DNA of 64,000 nucleotides from Albizia julibrissin (GCA_037074505.1 CM073479.1:29010656-29074655), one strand, 5' to 3'; shown: positions 46,776 through 59,048, numbered from the stretch's first letter. Numbers and translations are program-made. The notes: generated by a model from the letters alone, not told the origin.

Positions 46776-47135
46776 GGGTTAATATAAATCTTAGTCCCTG
46801 AAATTTGACCTGATTTTGGTTTTGGTTCCTCAAATTTGAAATCGGTGGTTTTGATCCCTGAAGTTTGGCCTAATTTTTATTTTGGTCCCTCAAGTTTGAA
46901 AAGGACTTGATATGTTACCCTAAACTTGAGAGACTAACAGTTATAAATTGAATAAATTTGAGAGATCAAAACCAAAATCGGGCCAAATTTAAAGGACAAA
47001 AACCACTGATTTAAAACTTAAGGAACTAAAACCAAAATTGAGCCAAATTTCATGGACCAAAACCACTGATCTCAAACTTAAGGGACTAAAACAAAAATCA
47101 GGACAAATTTCAGGGATCAAAAATTATATTAACCC
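46776..47135. mobile_element. Palindromic MULE-like MITE, 360 bp
   Basis: Starts GGGTTAATATAAATCTTAG and ends AATTATATTAACCC. Flanks TTTAATAAA (46767-46775) and TTAAATAAA (47136-47144) match at 8 of 9. Two inverted arms of about 170 bp carry TCCCTGAAATTTG and GGTTTTGATCCCTGAA-type repeats. Its left duplication overlaps the right duplication of the element at 46447, so one inserted right beside the other. Confidence 0.82.
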
Positions 47136-47144
47136 TTAAATAAA

Positions 47145-48468
47145 ATTACATAATAAGAAGATCACATTGTATTATGTATCGTTGAAATATTCTGAAAGAC
47201 ACACCTTATCCAACCCAACTACCAATTTTTTTCCCCCAAGCATAGATATCTTCCTATTGAAAGTAATCTTATTTGAGATATTATTGGGTATTAAATATGG
47301 CCACATCATCTATCGAGGATTCAAACATTGGTTTGTTATATTATGAGAGACTAACTCCTTTCATTAGACCTAACCCCGTTGGTATAACTACCAAACTTTT
47401 AAATCTTAAATAAATGGACCTAATTTAACCCTATGGGGCCAGCCAAAATATAGGCCGGCCCATTAGCCCAAATTTTATTGCAAGTTGGGCTGAACCTCCT
47501 AAAAGAAAAAAATTAACTCTTTTTTGATAACAAAAACAACTTAATTCTCTTGTGAAGATTTTTAAAATATATGATCATTACCAATAGGGTTGAGTTTAAC
47601 AAAAAGGGCTAATTCCTCATAATATAGTGAATCAATGTTCGAATATCTATCCGGATAAGTGTTTATATTTAGTAACTTAAAGTTTCTTTAACATGATTGC
47701 CTCTAACATAATAGAAGGATATTTGTGCCCAGAAAAAAAAAAAACGACATTGTAGAAAGGCGTAAGGAGAAACATTGGAGATAAGAAAAATGAAGAAAAA
47801 CACCAATGATGTTGGTCCCAAAAAAAGAAAAAAAGAAAAAAGCTATTGGCCCAAAAAAAAAAAAGGAAAAAATAAGAAAGGTGACAGGGCACTATAAATT
47901 ATAGAGACTTTATGGAAGCTAGCTATTGACCATTGCTTTATTGTTTCCAAGTTCCAACCTCTTTGTTGGAGGTTACTGGGCCAATACAGCTACGTTCACT
48001 CAAATTAACGTTATTTAGTGAAAGTATCGATGTAGTCCTCTTTGGCATTTCCTCTAATTCTTTTTTTTGTTATTAAAAAAAAAAAACAAGAAAGCCATAA
48101 ACTACTATCCCTTATCCTGCTGAAGAATTCGTTGCAGTTCCTCAGATGGCTGATTCACCACCATTTTCCTCTAATTCTATTGCCATGTCAAAGTCTACTT
48201 TTCCTTTCTTCTTCTTTGTCTTTTTCATCTTTTTTTTTTCTTTTTTCTATTTTGTCGTAAAGTAGTGTTGATACTAAGTAGCGTATGGTACTAAACTTAT
48301 AGAAAATATACAGAAAAACTCCCTTAAATCTCAATTGAAGTCTTCAGAGATTTAAATGAGACTTAAATTTATTGTCAAATTACCTAAATGCTCAATATTT
48401 TAATAAATAAATAAATAAAATAATAACTACAATTTAACAAGTAATAACTTTAACTTATCATATAACAA
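47145..48468. other. Intergenic spacer with A/T homopolymers
   Basis: No gene. The open frame at 47677-47892 (minus) is driven by A-runs. 47445-47490 has GGCCAGCC-type sequence reminiscent of a hAT end but no partner was found. Confidence 0.4.
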
Positions 48469-48470
48469 TA

Positions 48471-48745
48471 CTCCCCTCACTCTTTTTTATAAGGAATAAT
48501 TATCAAAATCACGTGGTTAAAAATGTTAGTTAAAACTTAAAAGCAATAAATGTATAAGATATGTATTTTTCTTTTCATTTATATCATTATTTATAAAGAG
48601 AATACATAAAAGATAATGAGTGAACATATATTGTAGAGAGATAATGAGTGACATATATTTAATGAAAGTAAAAAATAAAACCATTTTAAAATTTTAGATG
48701 GAAATTTTTTTTTCTTATATTGTTTATAAAAAAGATCAGAGGAAG
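48471..48745. mobile_element. Stowaway-like MITE, 275 bp
   Basis: The ends CTCCCCTCACTCTTTTTTATAAGG and (other strand) CTTCCTCTGATCTTTTTTATAA are flanked by TA at 48469-48470 and 48746-48747. A CTCCCTC-type start and TA target fit Tc1/mariner MITEs. Confidence 0.8.
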
Positions 48746-48747
48746 TA

Positions 48748-49670
48748 ACAATTAAGACATTGACAAATAATTTCAGTGAAATTTCCAACTGAAATATTAA
48801 TAATAAGAACAGTTTAACAAGTAATAACTTTAATTTATCTAATGACAACAACAAATATAATGACAACTCATTTCACTCAGGGAAATTAAATCATTTCACA
48901 AAAAAAAAAAAAATTTCAAAAGATAGTTTTTAAGGATTCAAAGGAATTAAGTCATTTCAAAAGACCATATTCTTATTCTCATATTTTGATAGTGCTTTTA
49001 TATATTTCTTCCTCCACTTATTTTTGGGCAAATACACATAGGGAAACCATTGTTTTATTGTGTATTAATTTATATGCAGAAAGAGTCTTGATCTTGAATG
49101 GTTTCCTTGTCACTTAAGTAACTCATACCTCAAATTTAACGCTCAAGTCGGACAATTTGTTGTCATGTTTTGTGTTGGCAGCTGGTCTCAAGGTTTTGAG
49201 TAATTGTCTTTGAAGAAATTATTCTAGAATACTTAAATGTTTAATGGGAATAATTTTCCAAATCTCAAAAGGAATAAACGATATTTTTATAATTTCAAAT
49301 AGAAGGAATGATCTTGAAAGAAAATAAATTTCTAATAAATAAAAATTTATCCATATCAAGAAAAACTGATTTTTGTAAAAAGCAAAATCTTATGATTTTA
49401 CATTTCTCATTAACGACTCTTTGAAGATTCGTTTAATGAATTCTGAAGTTGCAGATTTAAGGGGATCTAATTTGCTATGTGTAAATAATTATGACACATG
49501 AAGAAACAATTACACGTATCATGGAGAAAAGAAAAATAAACAAATCAAAGACACTTAAAAGTTTTTGGGTTTTGGACATAATAGATAGCCTTGATGAATT
49601 AATAAGCCAAGCCTAATGTCCATCTTATTTAATATTAATTTAAATAATAATAAAGTAATTATGAAATGGA
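48748..49670. other. Intergenic spacer, nothing recognised
   Basis: AT-rich with no supported gene, repeat or regulatory signal. Confidence 0.45.
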
Positions 49671-49675
49671 GCAAA

Positions 49676-49825
49676 CGATTGTCGCACTTTTAGAATTTTT
49701 GATAAAGTGGCTAGCGTATAGTGGCGCACTTGACAATGTATGAGGTCAATGTACTTCTTCATTAGGGTTCGATCTCGACCCTCCACCTAGGGGTGCAAAA
49801 AAATAAAAAAAATAAAAAAGAATTT
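49676..49825 (+). mobile_element. Candidate tRNA-derived SINE
   Basis: The stretch TGGCTAGCGTATAGTGG (about 49708) fits an RNA polymerase III A box and GGTTCGATCTC (49766-49776) fits the B box, spaced about 45 bp apart. It ends in GGGGTGC followed by A-rich sequence (AAAAAAATAAAAAAAATAAA). A GC content above its surroundings supports a retroposed tRNA-like unit. No clear target duplication was found. Confidence 0.5.
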
Positions 49826-50114
49826 GAGAAAGTGTAGGGAGATAGTTTTTACTATATAACTCCTGAATCACAATTTTTCCCTCTTGCCTTTGTAACTATG
49901 GAGTCAGGTCTAGTTTTGGTGTTCATTACATGGAATACATACGGATTTGGATATTTTCCTCATCCTCTTTATTTTTTTCTTCTCATCTCATAGCTGCCAT
50001 TGGATTAACAAATGAATTAAGATTTTAATATTGCATTAAAATAAATAAATTTTATATATTAAAATTCAATCTACATAATTCACAACTGCATATTATCTAA
50101 AAACATAAAAAATA

Positions 50115-50380
50115 CACATTGGTCCTCAATATAAGACATATTTATATAATTTGATTAGTTAATTAAGTGTGTTAATATAACATATATTTTCTAAAATATT
50201 CTATTTATTTTTCTTAATTCTCTCATTCTCTCTCTTTCTCAATCATTGTTGAAATGGCATCAATAAGGGTAAATTTAGAAAATATTGATAAATATAAAAA
50301 GTATATATTATATTTAGATCCAAGATCAACTTTTCAAATATATCCTATAGACATCTGATAAAAAAAAAGACCGAAGGGAA
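50115..50380. mobile_element. Stowaway-like MITE, degraded
   Basis: Left CACATTGGTCCTCAATATAAGAC and right (other strand) TTCCCTTCGGTC are flanked by TA (50113-50114, 50381-50382). The match to the Stowaway ends is weak, but the CATTCTCTCTCTTTCTC-type interior resembles the other copies. Confidence 0.5.
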
Positions 50381-50382
50381 TA

Positions 50383-51500
50383 ATATATTTATAATATATT
50401 AAATCTCAACCATTCATATTTGATGAAAGGATACAAATTGGATGATGAGAGGATCCAAATCCAATCTACACTGTCCAAATGCAGTTTTAGAAGTTCAAAT
50501 TTAAAATTTTAAACTAGTTATGTTTAAATAAAAAATTATTATTTCAAAAGCTTGCAGTAAAAAAATTATCTTTATTTTATATTCTACATACATAAAAATA
50601 TTTTTTTTTATAAAAAAATGAAATCTAAAACTTCTAGATCTAACCAAGGTAAGCTGATTATCTTATAAAAAGCTACAATTGTCCATTAAGAAAATGATAG
50701 ATATGTACAAGATCGAAAGCATGCATGTTGGGATATGAATGTGACAAGCAAATAAATAGAAAAAGATTTGGATCAATATGGTAGGTAAGGATAAGTGTTC
50801 CAAGCAAATCATATGACGACACACCACCATAGAGCACTTATAGGTTATATTGGAGCACATGTCGACACCTACAATAAAAGGCAAAGGAATATCACAAGGG
50901 GATCATAAAAAAATAAATTAAATTATATCTTGTGACTTGAAGAGAAGCTTAAAAATGTTTTGGCCAAAAATATGAAAAGAGGATTTACAAGTGGAAAGCA
51001 TTTGCATGCAAGCACAAGTGGCTACATATCACAATGCTACAAAAAGGAGAAAAAGACTCTTGGTGATCAAGGATGAAGCCATTATGCACATAATAACTTT
51101 GAAATTTTTGTGAGAAGCCATAAATTTTGGTATTTTTGGGTAATAGCTAATGCTTGCTAAGTTGTTAAGTTTGCTATTAGTTCATGTGGTTAAGACCCTA
51201 AATCTATATAAAAGGTTATGAGCATGTTAATATTAGAAATATTGGATCCTCGTTTCTAAGGAATAATGAGGAGGTTAACTAGATTCTTACCCTATGCATT
51301 ACTTTTTAAGAAAATATTTATTATGTTGTTTTACATCCTCAAATGATTTTATTATTTCATTTATATATAAATAGTTGTAAAACAAACACAATTTTGGTCT
51401 ATTTCCAGTTTTTTATAGTAAAATGCAAAATGATATTAAGGTAATAAAAACAACTACAAAGTTCCAATAGACTGAGGGAAAATAAAAGCATCTTAAAACA
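50383..51500. other. Intergenic spacer, nothing recognised
   Basis: AT-rich. Short frames (for example 50663-50884 minus) resemble nothing known. No repeat or regulatory signal is supported. Confidence 0.45.
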
Positions 51501-51502
51501 TA

Positions 51503-51818
51503 CTTCCTTTGGTTCAAAATATTATGAGGGCGTGTGTTTTTTTTTTAAATAAGAGTCATTTTACTTTTGTCACATCATTTAGTTTTTTTTTCAATTTTAC
51601 CCCTAATTATTTATATGTCTCTTTCATTTATTTTTTCCACTCCTTTTCTCTCATATCTATTTCCACTCATTCTCTCTTCCACTCACACTCTCCATAAATA
51701 GAGATTTTTTAAGAAAGTAGTTATATTTTTACATATTTATTATCTTTAATAAATTTTAACTAACTTATTGAATTGTATAATTTAATTATTTGACTTTTAT
51801 ATTTTCAACGGGATACAG
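51503..51818. mobile_element. Stowaway-like MITE, 316 bp
   Basis: Left CTTCCTTTGGTTCAAAATAT and right (other strand) CTGTATCCCGTTGAAAATAT are flanked by TA at 51501-51502 and 51819-51820. They are close to the CTCCCTCCGTTTCAAATTAT-type ends of plant Stowaway elements. Confidence 0.75.
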
Positions 51819-51820
51819 TA

Positions 51821-52341
51821 TTGAAATACCTAACATCTTATACCCTATATGAGAAAGAAGTAAAAGAAGTAAAGAACTTAGAAATAAACCAATATCCTTA
51901 TGGATAACATTGGAGACATTCATGTAAGTAGTCTTGGGATCAAATAGTAGGCGTTGGATGCAACAATTTTCAGTGGTTGTTGATTTAGTCCAAGAATGTT
52001 AAAGTTGCATATCCAACTTAACAATGCACATAGACAACTGAGAATGAAGGTATGACATAGGAGCATGAAATATTGCATTGGACAATTATTATGACAAATA
52101 AGGGCACGACAAAAATACTTCTAGCCTCTTTTGTTTTTATAGCACAGGTAACCACTCATGTCCATGGCTGGAATGCTCGATGCTTGAAGAGGAGGGTTGC
52201 CAGGACAAAGAGAGATTTGAGTTAGCAAAGGCTAGAGAGGAGAATGAAATTGCTCCAGAAATTTCATGAGTAACTAGTTGGATGACGCGGCCTTTAATTC
52301 CTTTATGAAGGTCTATTATCAATTTATCGCAATCACGAAAC
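51821..52341. other. Spacer left of the large CACTA element
   Basis: No supported gene. A minus-strand frame at 52137-52343 is unrecognised. Confidence 0.4.
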
Positions 52342-52734
52342 AATCACTACTAGACAAAAGGTCTATAAGATTGTCATATGTAAATCTCTATAGGCGGAGT
52401 TGGTTTAAAAATATGACTGGTGACATTTTTGTAAATATTGACACAATTTAAGACCGGTTACTCTTTCGTGTGGTCTAAATAATATTTTCTAGACTGATTA
52501 TAGTTTAATGCGGTCTCAATTAATATTAAATATTATGAAAATTTTAAATTTTAAATTCTTTTTAGACTGGTCACTAAAACAACCAATTTAAATATCCTTT
52601 TTGAGACCATCATTTCTTTACAATCGGTCTTAAATATTTCAGAGTTTCTTCAGCTTTTAAAGTAATATACTTCCCAACGTGTTTCTTCAAAATCCGAAGT
52701 CACTTCAATAATTGTAATCTTCATTCGTGAAGTC

Positions 52735-52743
52735 TATTTAAAC
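52735..52743 (+). promoter_or_regulatory. TATTTAAAC core promoter of the small-ORF family
   Basis: TATTTAAAC lies 61 bp before the ATG at 52804. The same motif, usually within CTATTTAAACTCC, is at 59049, 60039 and 60824 before the other family members. It looks like a TATA box held constant across the copies. Confidence 0.5.
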
Positions 52744-52803
52744 TCCTTAGTCCTTTCATTTCTTCACATTAATTCCCTCTTATTTCCTCTCCCGATCATC
52801 CAT

Positions 52804-53094
52804 ATGGTGAGACGTATTAGGATTCCTTTAGTTCGTCCTCATTTTCTTCCTCCTCCTCCACTACCTCCACTACCTTTACCACAACTGTCAATGAGGAAGG
52901 TTCTTCAAAAGCTCCATCCAAGGGTGGTTCGCATGGAAAGAAGCCTTGGTAGACTCTTCACTTTGTTGCACATTGTCAACAATAAGCTGAACCTTATAAT
53001 TGATACCAATAACGTCGAGTACAAACTTTTTTCTGACCCCTCTTCTCCTTCCTCTGCTTTCTCCCTTGCCTCCAATGATGAGGAGGATGGTTAA
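52804..53094 (+). CDS. Small proline-rich/helical protein, copy 1
   Basis: Intact 96-codon frame inside the CACTA element. Residues 1-27 are basic and proline-rich (HFLPPPPLPPLPLPQ). About 30-66 should form an amphipathic helix (VLQKLHPRVVRMERSLGRLF…LLHIVNNKLNLIID). The tail is serine/acidic (DPSSPSSAFSLASNDEEDG). It has the same order of parts as the degraded copy at 60898. TATTTAAAC lies 61 bp upstream. I do not recognise a named family. The helical segment suggests oligomerisation; being inside a CACTA element suggests a transposon-encoded accessory protein. Both are inference. Confidence 0.5.
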   Translation: MVRRIRIPLVRPHFLPPPPLPPLPLPQLSMRKVLQKLHPRVVRMERSLGRLFTLLHIVNNKLNLIIDTNNVEYKLFSDPSSPSSAFSLASNDEEDG

Positions 53095-53532
53095 GGGTAT
53101 TTTATAGATGATTTTTTTTGAATCAATGTTTTAATTCCAATGGGTAGCAAAAAAATTATACTATTAATGAAAAAAATTATCTCTACTCTTGATAATTATT
53201 TATAATATTGATCTTGCATGTTTCTTGTTTCTAAATATGTTAATTTGAATTGTCATATATATATTTATGTATAATATTAATAAATAATATTATTGTAATG
53301 ATATTCAAACTGATTGTAGTGGCACAAGGTCTGAATATATTAATCTGAACCATCATTTAACTCTTGACCGGTTTAAATGTCATTTAATTTTCTAACGTTC
53401 ACTTTTTATTGAGACCGGTTAAGATTAACATCCAGTCTCATTATTATTATTTAGATCGCTTGTTAGAAGACAACAAGTCTAAATACATAATGTTTCAACT
53501 TCCAACACATATCATCATGTCTCGTTAGTAAT
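53095..53532. other. Inter-ORF region with GACCGGTT repeats
   Basis: AT-rich sequence after the first small ORF, then GACCGGTTTAAAT and GAGACCGGTTAAGAT repeats (53365-53425) before the second. It resembles CACTA subterminal sequence, so the 6-kb element may be a composite of smaller units. Confidence 0.5.
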
Positions 53533-53892
53533 ATGAAGTTTCTAGCCATCGGTCCCCATTATAAATATCAAAATGCATCTTTAGTTCTGAAGTTCAAATT
53601 CAAAATTCTCCCTTTCAACTTCTCTCTTTCCTTTTTGAGTGGCAACACTTTCAATGGCAACAATAAAAAGGAAGCGTTCCCTTTCCCCTCACTGTTGGTA
53701 GCCACCAGTTCCTTTACATATCCCCCTCCACCTCCGACATTAGAGGAAGTCACTGAGGCCATCTTTAGCCTCTAGAGCACCATTGTAGAGGTAATGGCAA
53801 AGAAAGATCTCTTCTCACATCAACTGGAGGAGTTGGTGGAAAAGGTGGAAGTCATCCTGAACCGTTTAGATCGAGGATTGTCGATCTCTTAG
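53533..53892 (+). pseudogene. Small proline-rich/helical protein, copy 2, one stop
   Basis: A 120-codon frame with a single internal TAG at 53773-53775. Upstream of the stop it has a hydrophobic segment (ILPFNFSLSFLSG) and a proline run (YPPPPPTLEEVTEAI). After the stop, a helical segment continues (HQLEELVEKVEVILNRLDRG). The order of proline run then helix matches copies 1 and 5. No TATTTAAAC was found at the usual distance. Confidence 0.45.
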
Positions 53893-56768
53893 AATGATGA
53901 TGATCATCTGATGGCCTGAGTTTCAAGAATCCTATTATATACATATTTTGATGTAATTTTGATTTTGTGCCCAATTATCATCATTTCTGTGTGTGTGTAC
54001 TGCCTGCCACCTTTAATCAAAGATTATTAATGGAAATTAAAGTTTTAATCTTTTTATGTCTTTTAATTTATTACTATTATTTCCTATTGATGATCTTTAT
54101 CTTTTTGTGTTATATATGATCATTCAGATTGTTTAAGTTCTTATTTATGAATTTTGTTTCTTAAATTTTATTTCTCTATTCAAAACACTACATATTAGAC
54201 CAATTATTTTAAAATATGGTCTCCATGTGAATTAAAAATGTTTTTTACATATTGAGACCAGCTATTCATAAAGCCGGTCTTGTTATGAATATTGAGACTG
54301 GATTTATAGAGGACTAGTCTAGAAACATTTGCCCTAGTATTTATGCTTACTTTCATGCTTATACTTCATCTCTCTAGCCTCTTTTAGTCGAGCACGTGTT
54401 CTTCCTCTCTTTGTTACCTCTGGCCATAGTGATCTCTATCTCTCCGCCGTTGGGATGGCTTCATATTCCTTTCCGTGGGGCTTTCCCTCTTGGTCGTTGT
54501 CGTTTTTCTCTCGCATTAGGTAAAATCATTGCCTTTCACAAACCCTCACTAGCCTTCTTTTGTTAGTGTTCATTTTTGCTGTCTTTGCTTGCATAGCATT
54601 TTAATCAGTTGATCCTGGTGCTCACTCCTTTTATTCCTTTGTTGAAACATTGATGCTTACACCTTTTCACTCGTATAGCCTCTATGCTATATATGCATGT
54701 CTTTTGTAGTCTGACTACCACATATATCACATTGTTTGACCTGCAATGAAAATGGACACAAGATATGCATAATAGTATAGAGGCTAAACGAGTGCCAAAC
54801 ATACCATATGTTCATTAGTAAGTTAAAGCCCTCATAGAAATTTTAGATTTTGTTTTTGTTTTACATCCACATAAATGAAATTTTTCTACTTGATCGATAT
54901 TCTCTCTAGTTGTTGCAGTTATTGCATGTGAATTTCTGTTCACTTGGTTGTGAAAAACATTTAGTAGTGTTGATTGGGGCATATGCTCGAATCACTTGGT
55001 TTTGATTAATTCGGTCATACCAATACCATAGCATATATCACAAGGTTTAACCCACAATGAAAATCTACACAAGACATGCATAAATAACACAAAGGCTGGA
55101 TGAGCACCAAACAAACTATATATACTGATATTGTATGTCATTTTCTATTCAAGTGTAAGTCAAAAACTTTATTTTTATTACAATGGATTTGTATTTAAAT
55201 TTATTATTACAAATTTATTTTTTTTCCAATAATAACCATTGATAACTAATTGCATAGTGTACAAAAAGGAGAATAAAGAGTGCCAAAAAGACATGTGAAG
55301 AGTGCCAAGTTGAGTGGTTTCTTGTAGCTATCACTTATGTTTTTGTAGATATGTGAAGAGCATTAAATAATCTGATCTAATATGTAAGTCCCTATAATTG
55401 AGAACAGGGGATAAATACAGTTGGAGATTGCAGATACATGCAAGCCATTCTTGTAGGACTTGGAAAACAAAAAAAGCCTTCCTTCCACAGGTATAAATAT
55501 GATATTTATCTTGTGCCTATTGGCTTCTTATATGTTCACTTGAGTGTGATAGTTTATGATACATGAAAGTTTAGATTTTTTTCTACTTGCTTGACATTCT
55601 CTATGGTTGTTGTAGTTATTGTATACGATTTTTGCTCATGAAAACTGTTATAGTTGGGATTGCAAAACTTATGATTATTATCATTTCGTAATGGTAAGTT
55701 TTGTAAATCCAATCGTCACGAACTTTATGGACGAAAGTTTGCCTACATGTATATTAATTGAATCTTATTTGTCATAGATTTAATCTTTTTAATCTTTTTG
55801 TTTGTTTGTTTGGGTTCCCCTTTCTTGAAGGGGCTTAGATCATTATTGAGTGTTAGGTAATTTTAAACCTAATGTGTGGGAGCTATCGATACATGGTTCA
55901 TATTTTAAGCCATCCTTATATTTGAATGCAACCACCCTTGAATTAGGTACTAAGTTTAACAAACTTAGGCATTTTGAGCTTTTTAAGACTTCAAGTAGAA
56001 TATGACTCTTTCCTACCTTAGTTTTAGATGACAAAGGTAGAGTATCTTATTTAATGAAGCTGAGTCTAACATGGTTGATATACAAATTTGAGAATTTTAT
56101 TTTTGTATAGTTGAATATAGTCATGTGATGGGGTCTTGGTTGAGATGGAAATCAAAATGAAGGACATTAATGAGGAGCTACCCGACTAGGTGGAGTTACT
56201 AGTAACAGGTTGATGATTAAGATGTCTATATTCAACGGTGAAAAATGTGCATGGGCCGGATGATCAATACTTGTATGGAAAAATTCATTGCACTGGATTA
56301 TCACCCAGTCCAACAAATTTGTCCTAGCAAGTGATGATCATCCAACCAATATTTTTTATTCTCCAATTAGAATTATTAATCATTACCTTGTTACCAGTAT
56401 TTCCACCTAGTCAGTTACTTCCTTATTAGTAGCCTTCAGTTTATTTCCCATCTCATACAAAACTTGATCATGGTATCAAATTCACTTATATAAAACCCAA
56501 TTATCATATTTGTATATTAAATATGTTATACTTAGGTTCATTAAATAAGAATATTCTCCTTTATATTTCCTTATAGACTAGGGTAGGGCAATGCTATGTT
56601 TCATATTTGAGTTGTAGAAGAATAAAAATGCATAAGTATGGTAACCTAACACCCAATCTATCGGTAGCTACATTCAACTGTAAGGATAATCACAATATGA
56701 ATCATGTGTCAATAGTATGCAGATGATGGGCCTAAAATTGCATCCATTGAATCTAATACTAAAAAAAT
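53893..56768. other. CACTA interior with duplicated non-coding blocks
   Basis: No coding sequence recognised. GACCGGTCTT-type repeats occur at 54190-54320. Two diverged copies of a block with TATATCACA(T/A)(T/G)GTTT, CAATGAAAAT and ACACAAGA(T/C)ATGCATAA lie at about 54715-54800 and 55025-55110. A block with TATTCTCTCT(A/G)GTTGTTGCAGTTA is at 54898-54925, with relatives at 55597 and at 59089 outside the element. Confidence 0.5.
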
Positions 56769-56776
56769 CATCTAAC

Positions 56777-56886
56777 CAATGTTTTAAAAGCCGGACCGGA
56801 CAGCGAGTTGAAAAAGTAAGCGGGTCATGGTTCAATCCGTTGAAACGGTCAAATCGTTCGGTCAGACTGGTGATATAATAATTAAA

Positions 56887-56936
<50 letters not shown>

Positions 56937-57858
56937 CAGTTAATTTTTACTCTAATTTCATAGGAAGTTAATAAAGTCACAAAATATCATTTAAAGAAGA
57001 ACATTAAGTCAATCATCAACCTAACAAAATATACTAACAGTAATGATTTTATGATTTTTCAAATATTGATGGCTCTTGATTGATTTAAGCATAAGTTGCT
57101 TGAAATGCATTTAGATCATACCACTCTGATTTTATTTATAAGTCCTTTTTGATCAAAAAATTTGGTTTCATTTATAAATTCAGTTTTAGTGTAATAAATG
57201 AGATTATGACAATTTTACCCCTATTTATTGTACAAATGAAGAAATAATTTAAAGATTGATAGAAAAAGAGAGTTAAAAAGTACTCATTCATAAGTGAGGG
57301 CATAGTTGTAAATTTACCCCATAATCATTGAGTTAACTATATCTCTTTGATATGTGAGATTTAATTAAAAGGGACTTATAAATAGGACTAGAGTGGTAAA
57401 TGTTATCATCTTTTTGAGGAAATGATCCAAAATGAATACATTCAACTCTAATTTCAATGATTCTAATTTCATCCTTGGCTTGAGGATAAACATCATTGGA
57501 TTTTTCTTCGAAAGCATCTTTATAAAATAGTTTGTAACAAACCAAATTATTAAAATTAGTAACATATAATATAAATAAAATAAAGTAATATGTCAAAAAT
57601 TTATATGCCATTTTAAAATTTTTTTTGCAGCATCAAATTTTTTTAAAAATATTGCAGCAAAAAAAGATTTTTTTAGCATTTTTTATTGAACTGGATGGTT
57701 TTTGAAAAACCGGTCAGGTTTCCGACTCAAAAACAGTTAAACGACGGTCCAAAATGGCTCTCTCAGAAAACCAATCCAACGTATATATCCGGTCCGCCTC
57801 AGTGACCGGTCGACGGTCTGACCGTCCTATCCGGTCCAGTCCGGTTCTCTAAACAGTG
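56777..57858. mobile_element. hAT MITE nested in the CACTA element, 1082 bp
   Basis: Perfect 8-bp duplication CATCTAAC (56769-56776 and 57859-57866). Ends CAATGTTTTAAAAGCCGG and CACTGTTTAGAGAACCGG are followed by CCGGAC-type sequence. An (AT)n run lies at 56893-56934. It shares end sequence with 35222 and 43113, but the interior differs. The minus-strand frame 57333-57611 lies partly in the nested MITE and is not recognisable. Confidence 0.92.
57121..57396. mobile_element. Stowaway-like MITE nested in the hAT MITE
   Basis: Ends CCACTCTGATTTTATTTATAAG and (other strand) CCACTCTAGTCCTATTTATAAG are flanked by TA at 57119-57120 and 57397-57398. The 276-bp length and TA target fit Tc1/mariner-derived MITEs. 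Confidence 0.8.
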
Positions 57859-58356
57859 CATCTAACTCCTTTGGAGGTGGGGAAAATACCAGAAAAAAGT
57901 AAACCTTGAAAAAACAAATGCCGGAATAAAGATTCAATAATTATATAATAATATAGAGTTTAGATTCATGGTTATTAGTTATAGTTATTTTTTATATTGA
58001 TTCATTTGTATTTTTGGGTTGTTTTGTAGAATTTATGTTACATAATATAACTTTTAGATATAATAATATCCAATAGACTAACAGGGTTTCTATAAAACAA
58101 AATAAAACATACATTGTTATAAAAAAATTGCCCACTTTTTAGATCGGGTATGAAATTACTTGGTCTAAAGAATGTGCATTTTTTATTATAAATTAAAACT
58201 TTTTGAGATCGTTCGTTTAAATAACCAATCTTAAAAAATAACTTTTACGACCGACTGTAGATTCGGTCTTAATAAGAGTAAAATTTTTAAATTGGTCAAT
58301 ATAAAATTGAACCTAAACTCGGTCTAAAAAGTCTTTTTTTTTCTCTAGTAGTGAAT

Positions 58357-59048
58357 GACCATTTCAAGGAATCAAGAGAAGAGTTACATTAAACATGACT
58401 AATGTAACTTAATTATTTAAATTATGTGCAATGCATTTAATTCATAGTTTCATTATGATATATGTTTGCATGGTTGAATTAAAATAATTTTTGAGCTCCT
58501 ATTCCTTGAATTGCAATTGTTGATAGTGCTTATATAATAGATTTTTCTTTTTTTTTAAAAAAAATAGCTTTGTTGAAAAATTCACATTTTGCTCTTTTTT
58601 TACAATCATTACTATAGCTTCGCTCATATATAATGTTTAATAAATAACAGTTACTGTAAATAAACATCATATCTATTGAGGCAGAGGTTGCACAAGAATA
58701 TACAACTCTAAACTTAACGGTTAAATATGCGTACCATTATGTGTTAAGAGGCGGAATTCATGACATAAAAATACAACGGTTATAATTATTAACTGTCATA
58801 TATTTAGTGACAAATATAACGGTTCTTATGAAACAACCATCATTTATCACTTACAAATAATTTATCTTCCAACCTTATATAAGCAAAAACAAAAATGTAA
58901 CAATTATAAATATTGACCACAAAGTATGAATGATAGAAACAATTGTCATGTAAAACTTTCAAACGGTATGTCTTTGTCAAATACTCTTTAATTTCCTTAA
59001 TTACTCTTATTTAAAGCACCTTTTCATAAATATCTAATTAAAATCACC
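58357..59048. other. AACGGTT-repeat region before the third small-ORF unit
   Basis: Copies of AACGGTTA/AACGGTTC and of their complement (AACCATCAT, AACTGTCAT) occur repeatedly at 58719-58970 and again at 59505 and 60480-60650. They play the same role here as GACCGGTT in the CACTA element, but with a different motif. No TIR pair was found. Confidence 0.5.

Larger units (their letters stand above)
52345..58353 (+). mobile_element. Large CACTA (En/Spm) element, 6009 bp
   Basis: The ends CACTACTAGACAAAAGG and (other strand) CACTACTAGAGAAAAAA have a 3-bp duplication AAT (52342-52344 and 58354-58356). Arrays of GACCGGT(C/T)T-type motifs lie near both ends (52390-52640 and 58140-58330) and again at 53340-53470 and 54190-54320. 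This fits CACTA subterminal transposase-binding arrays. It carries two small ORFs at 52804 and 53533 instead of a recognisable transposase. A hAT MITE is nested at 56777-57858. Without that, about 4.9 kb. Confidence 0.8.

Noticed and set aside
47677..48260. Phenylalanine-rich frames as membrane proteins
   Set aside because: Driven by A/T homopolymer runs; no gene structure.
54186..54342. A small separate CACTA element (CACTACATATTAG start)
   Set aside because: The right end is a poor match (AAATACTAG) and flanking 3-mers do not match; treated as an internal repeat array.
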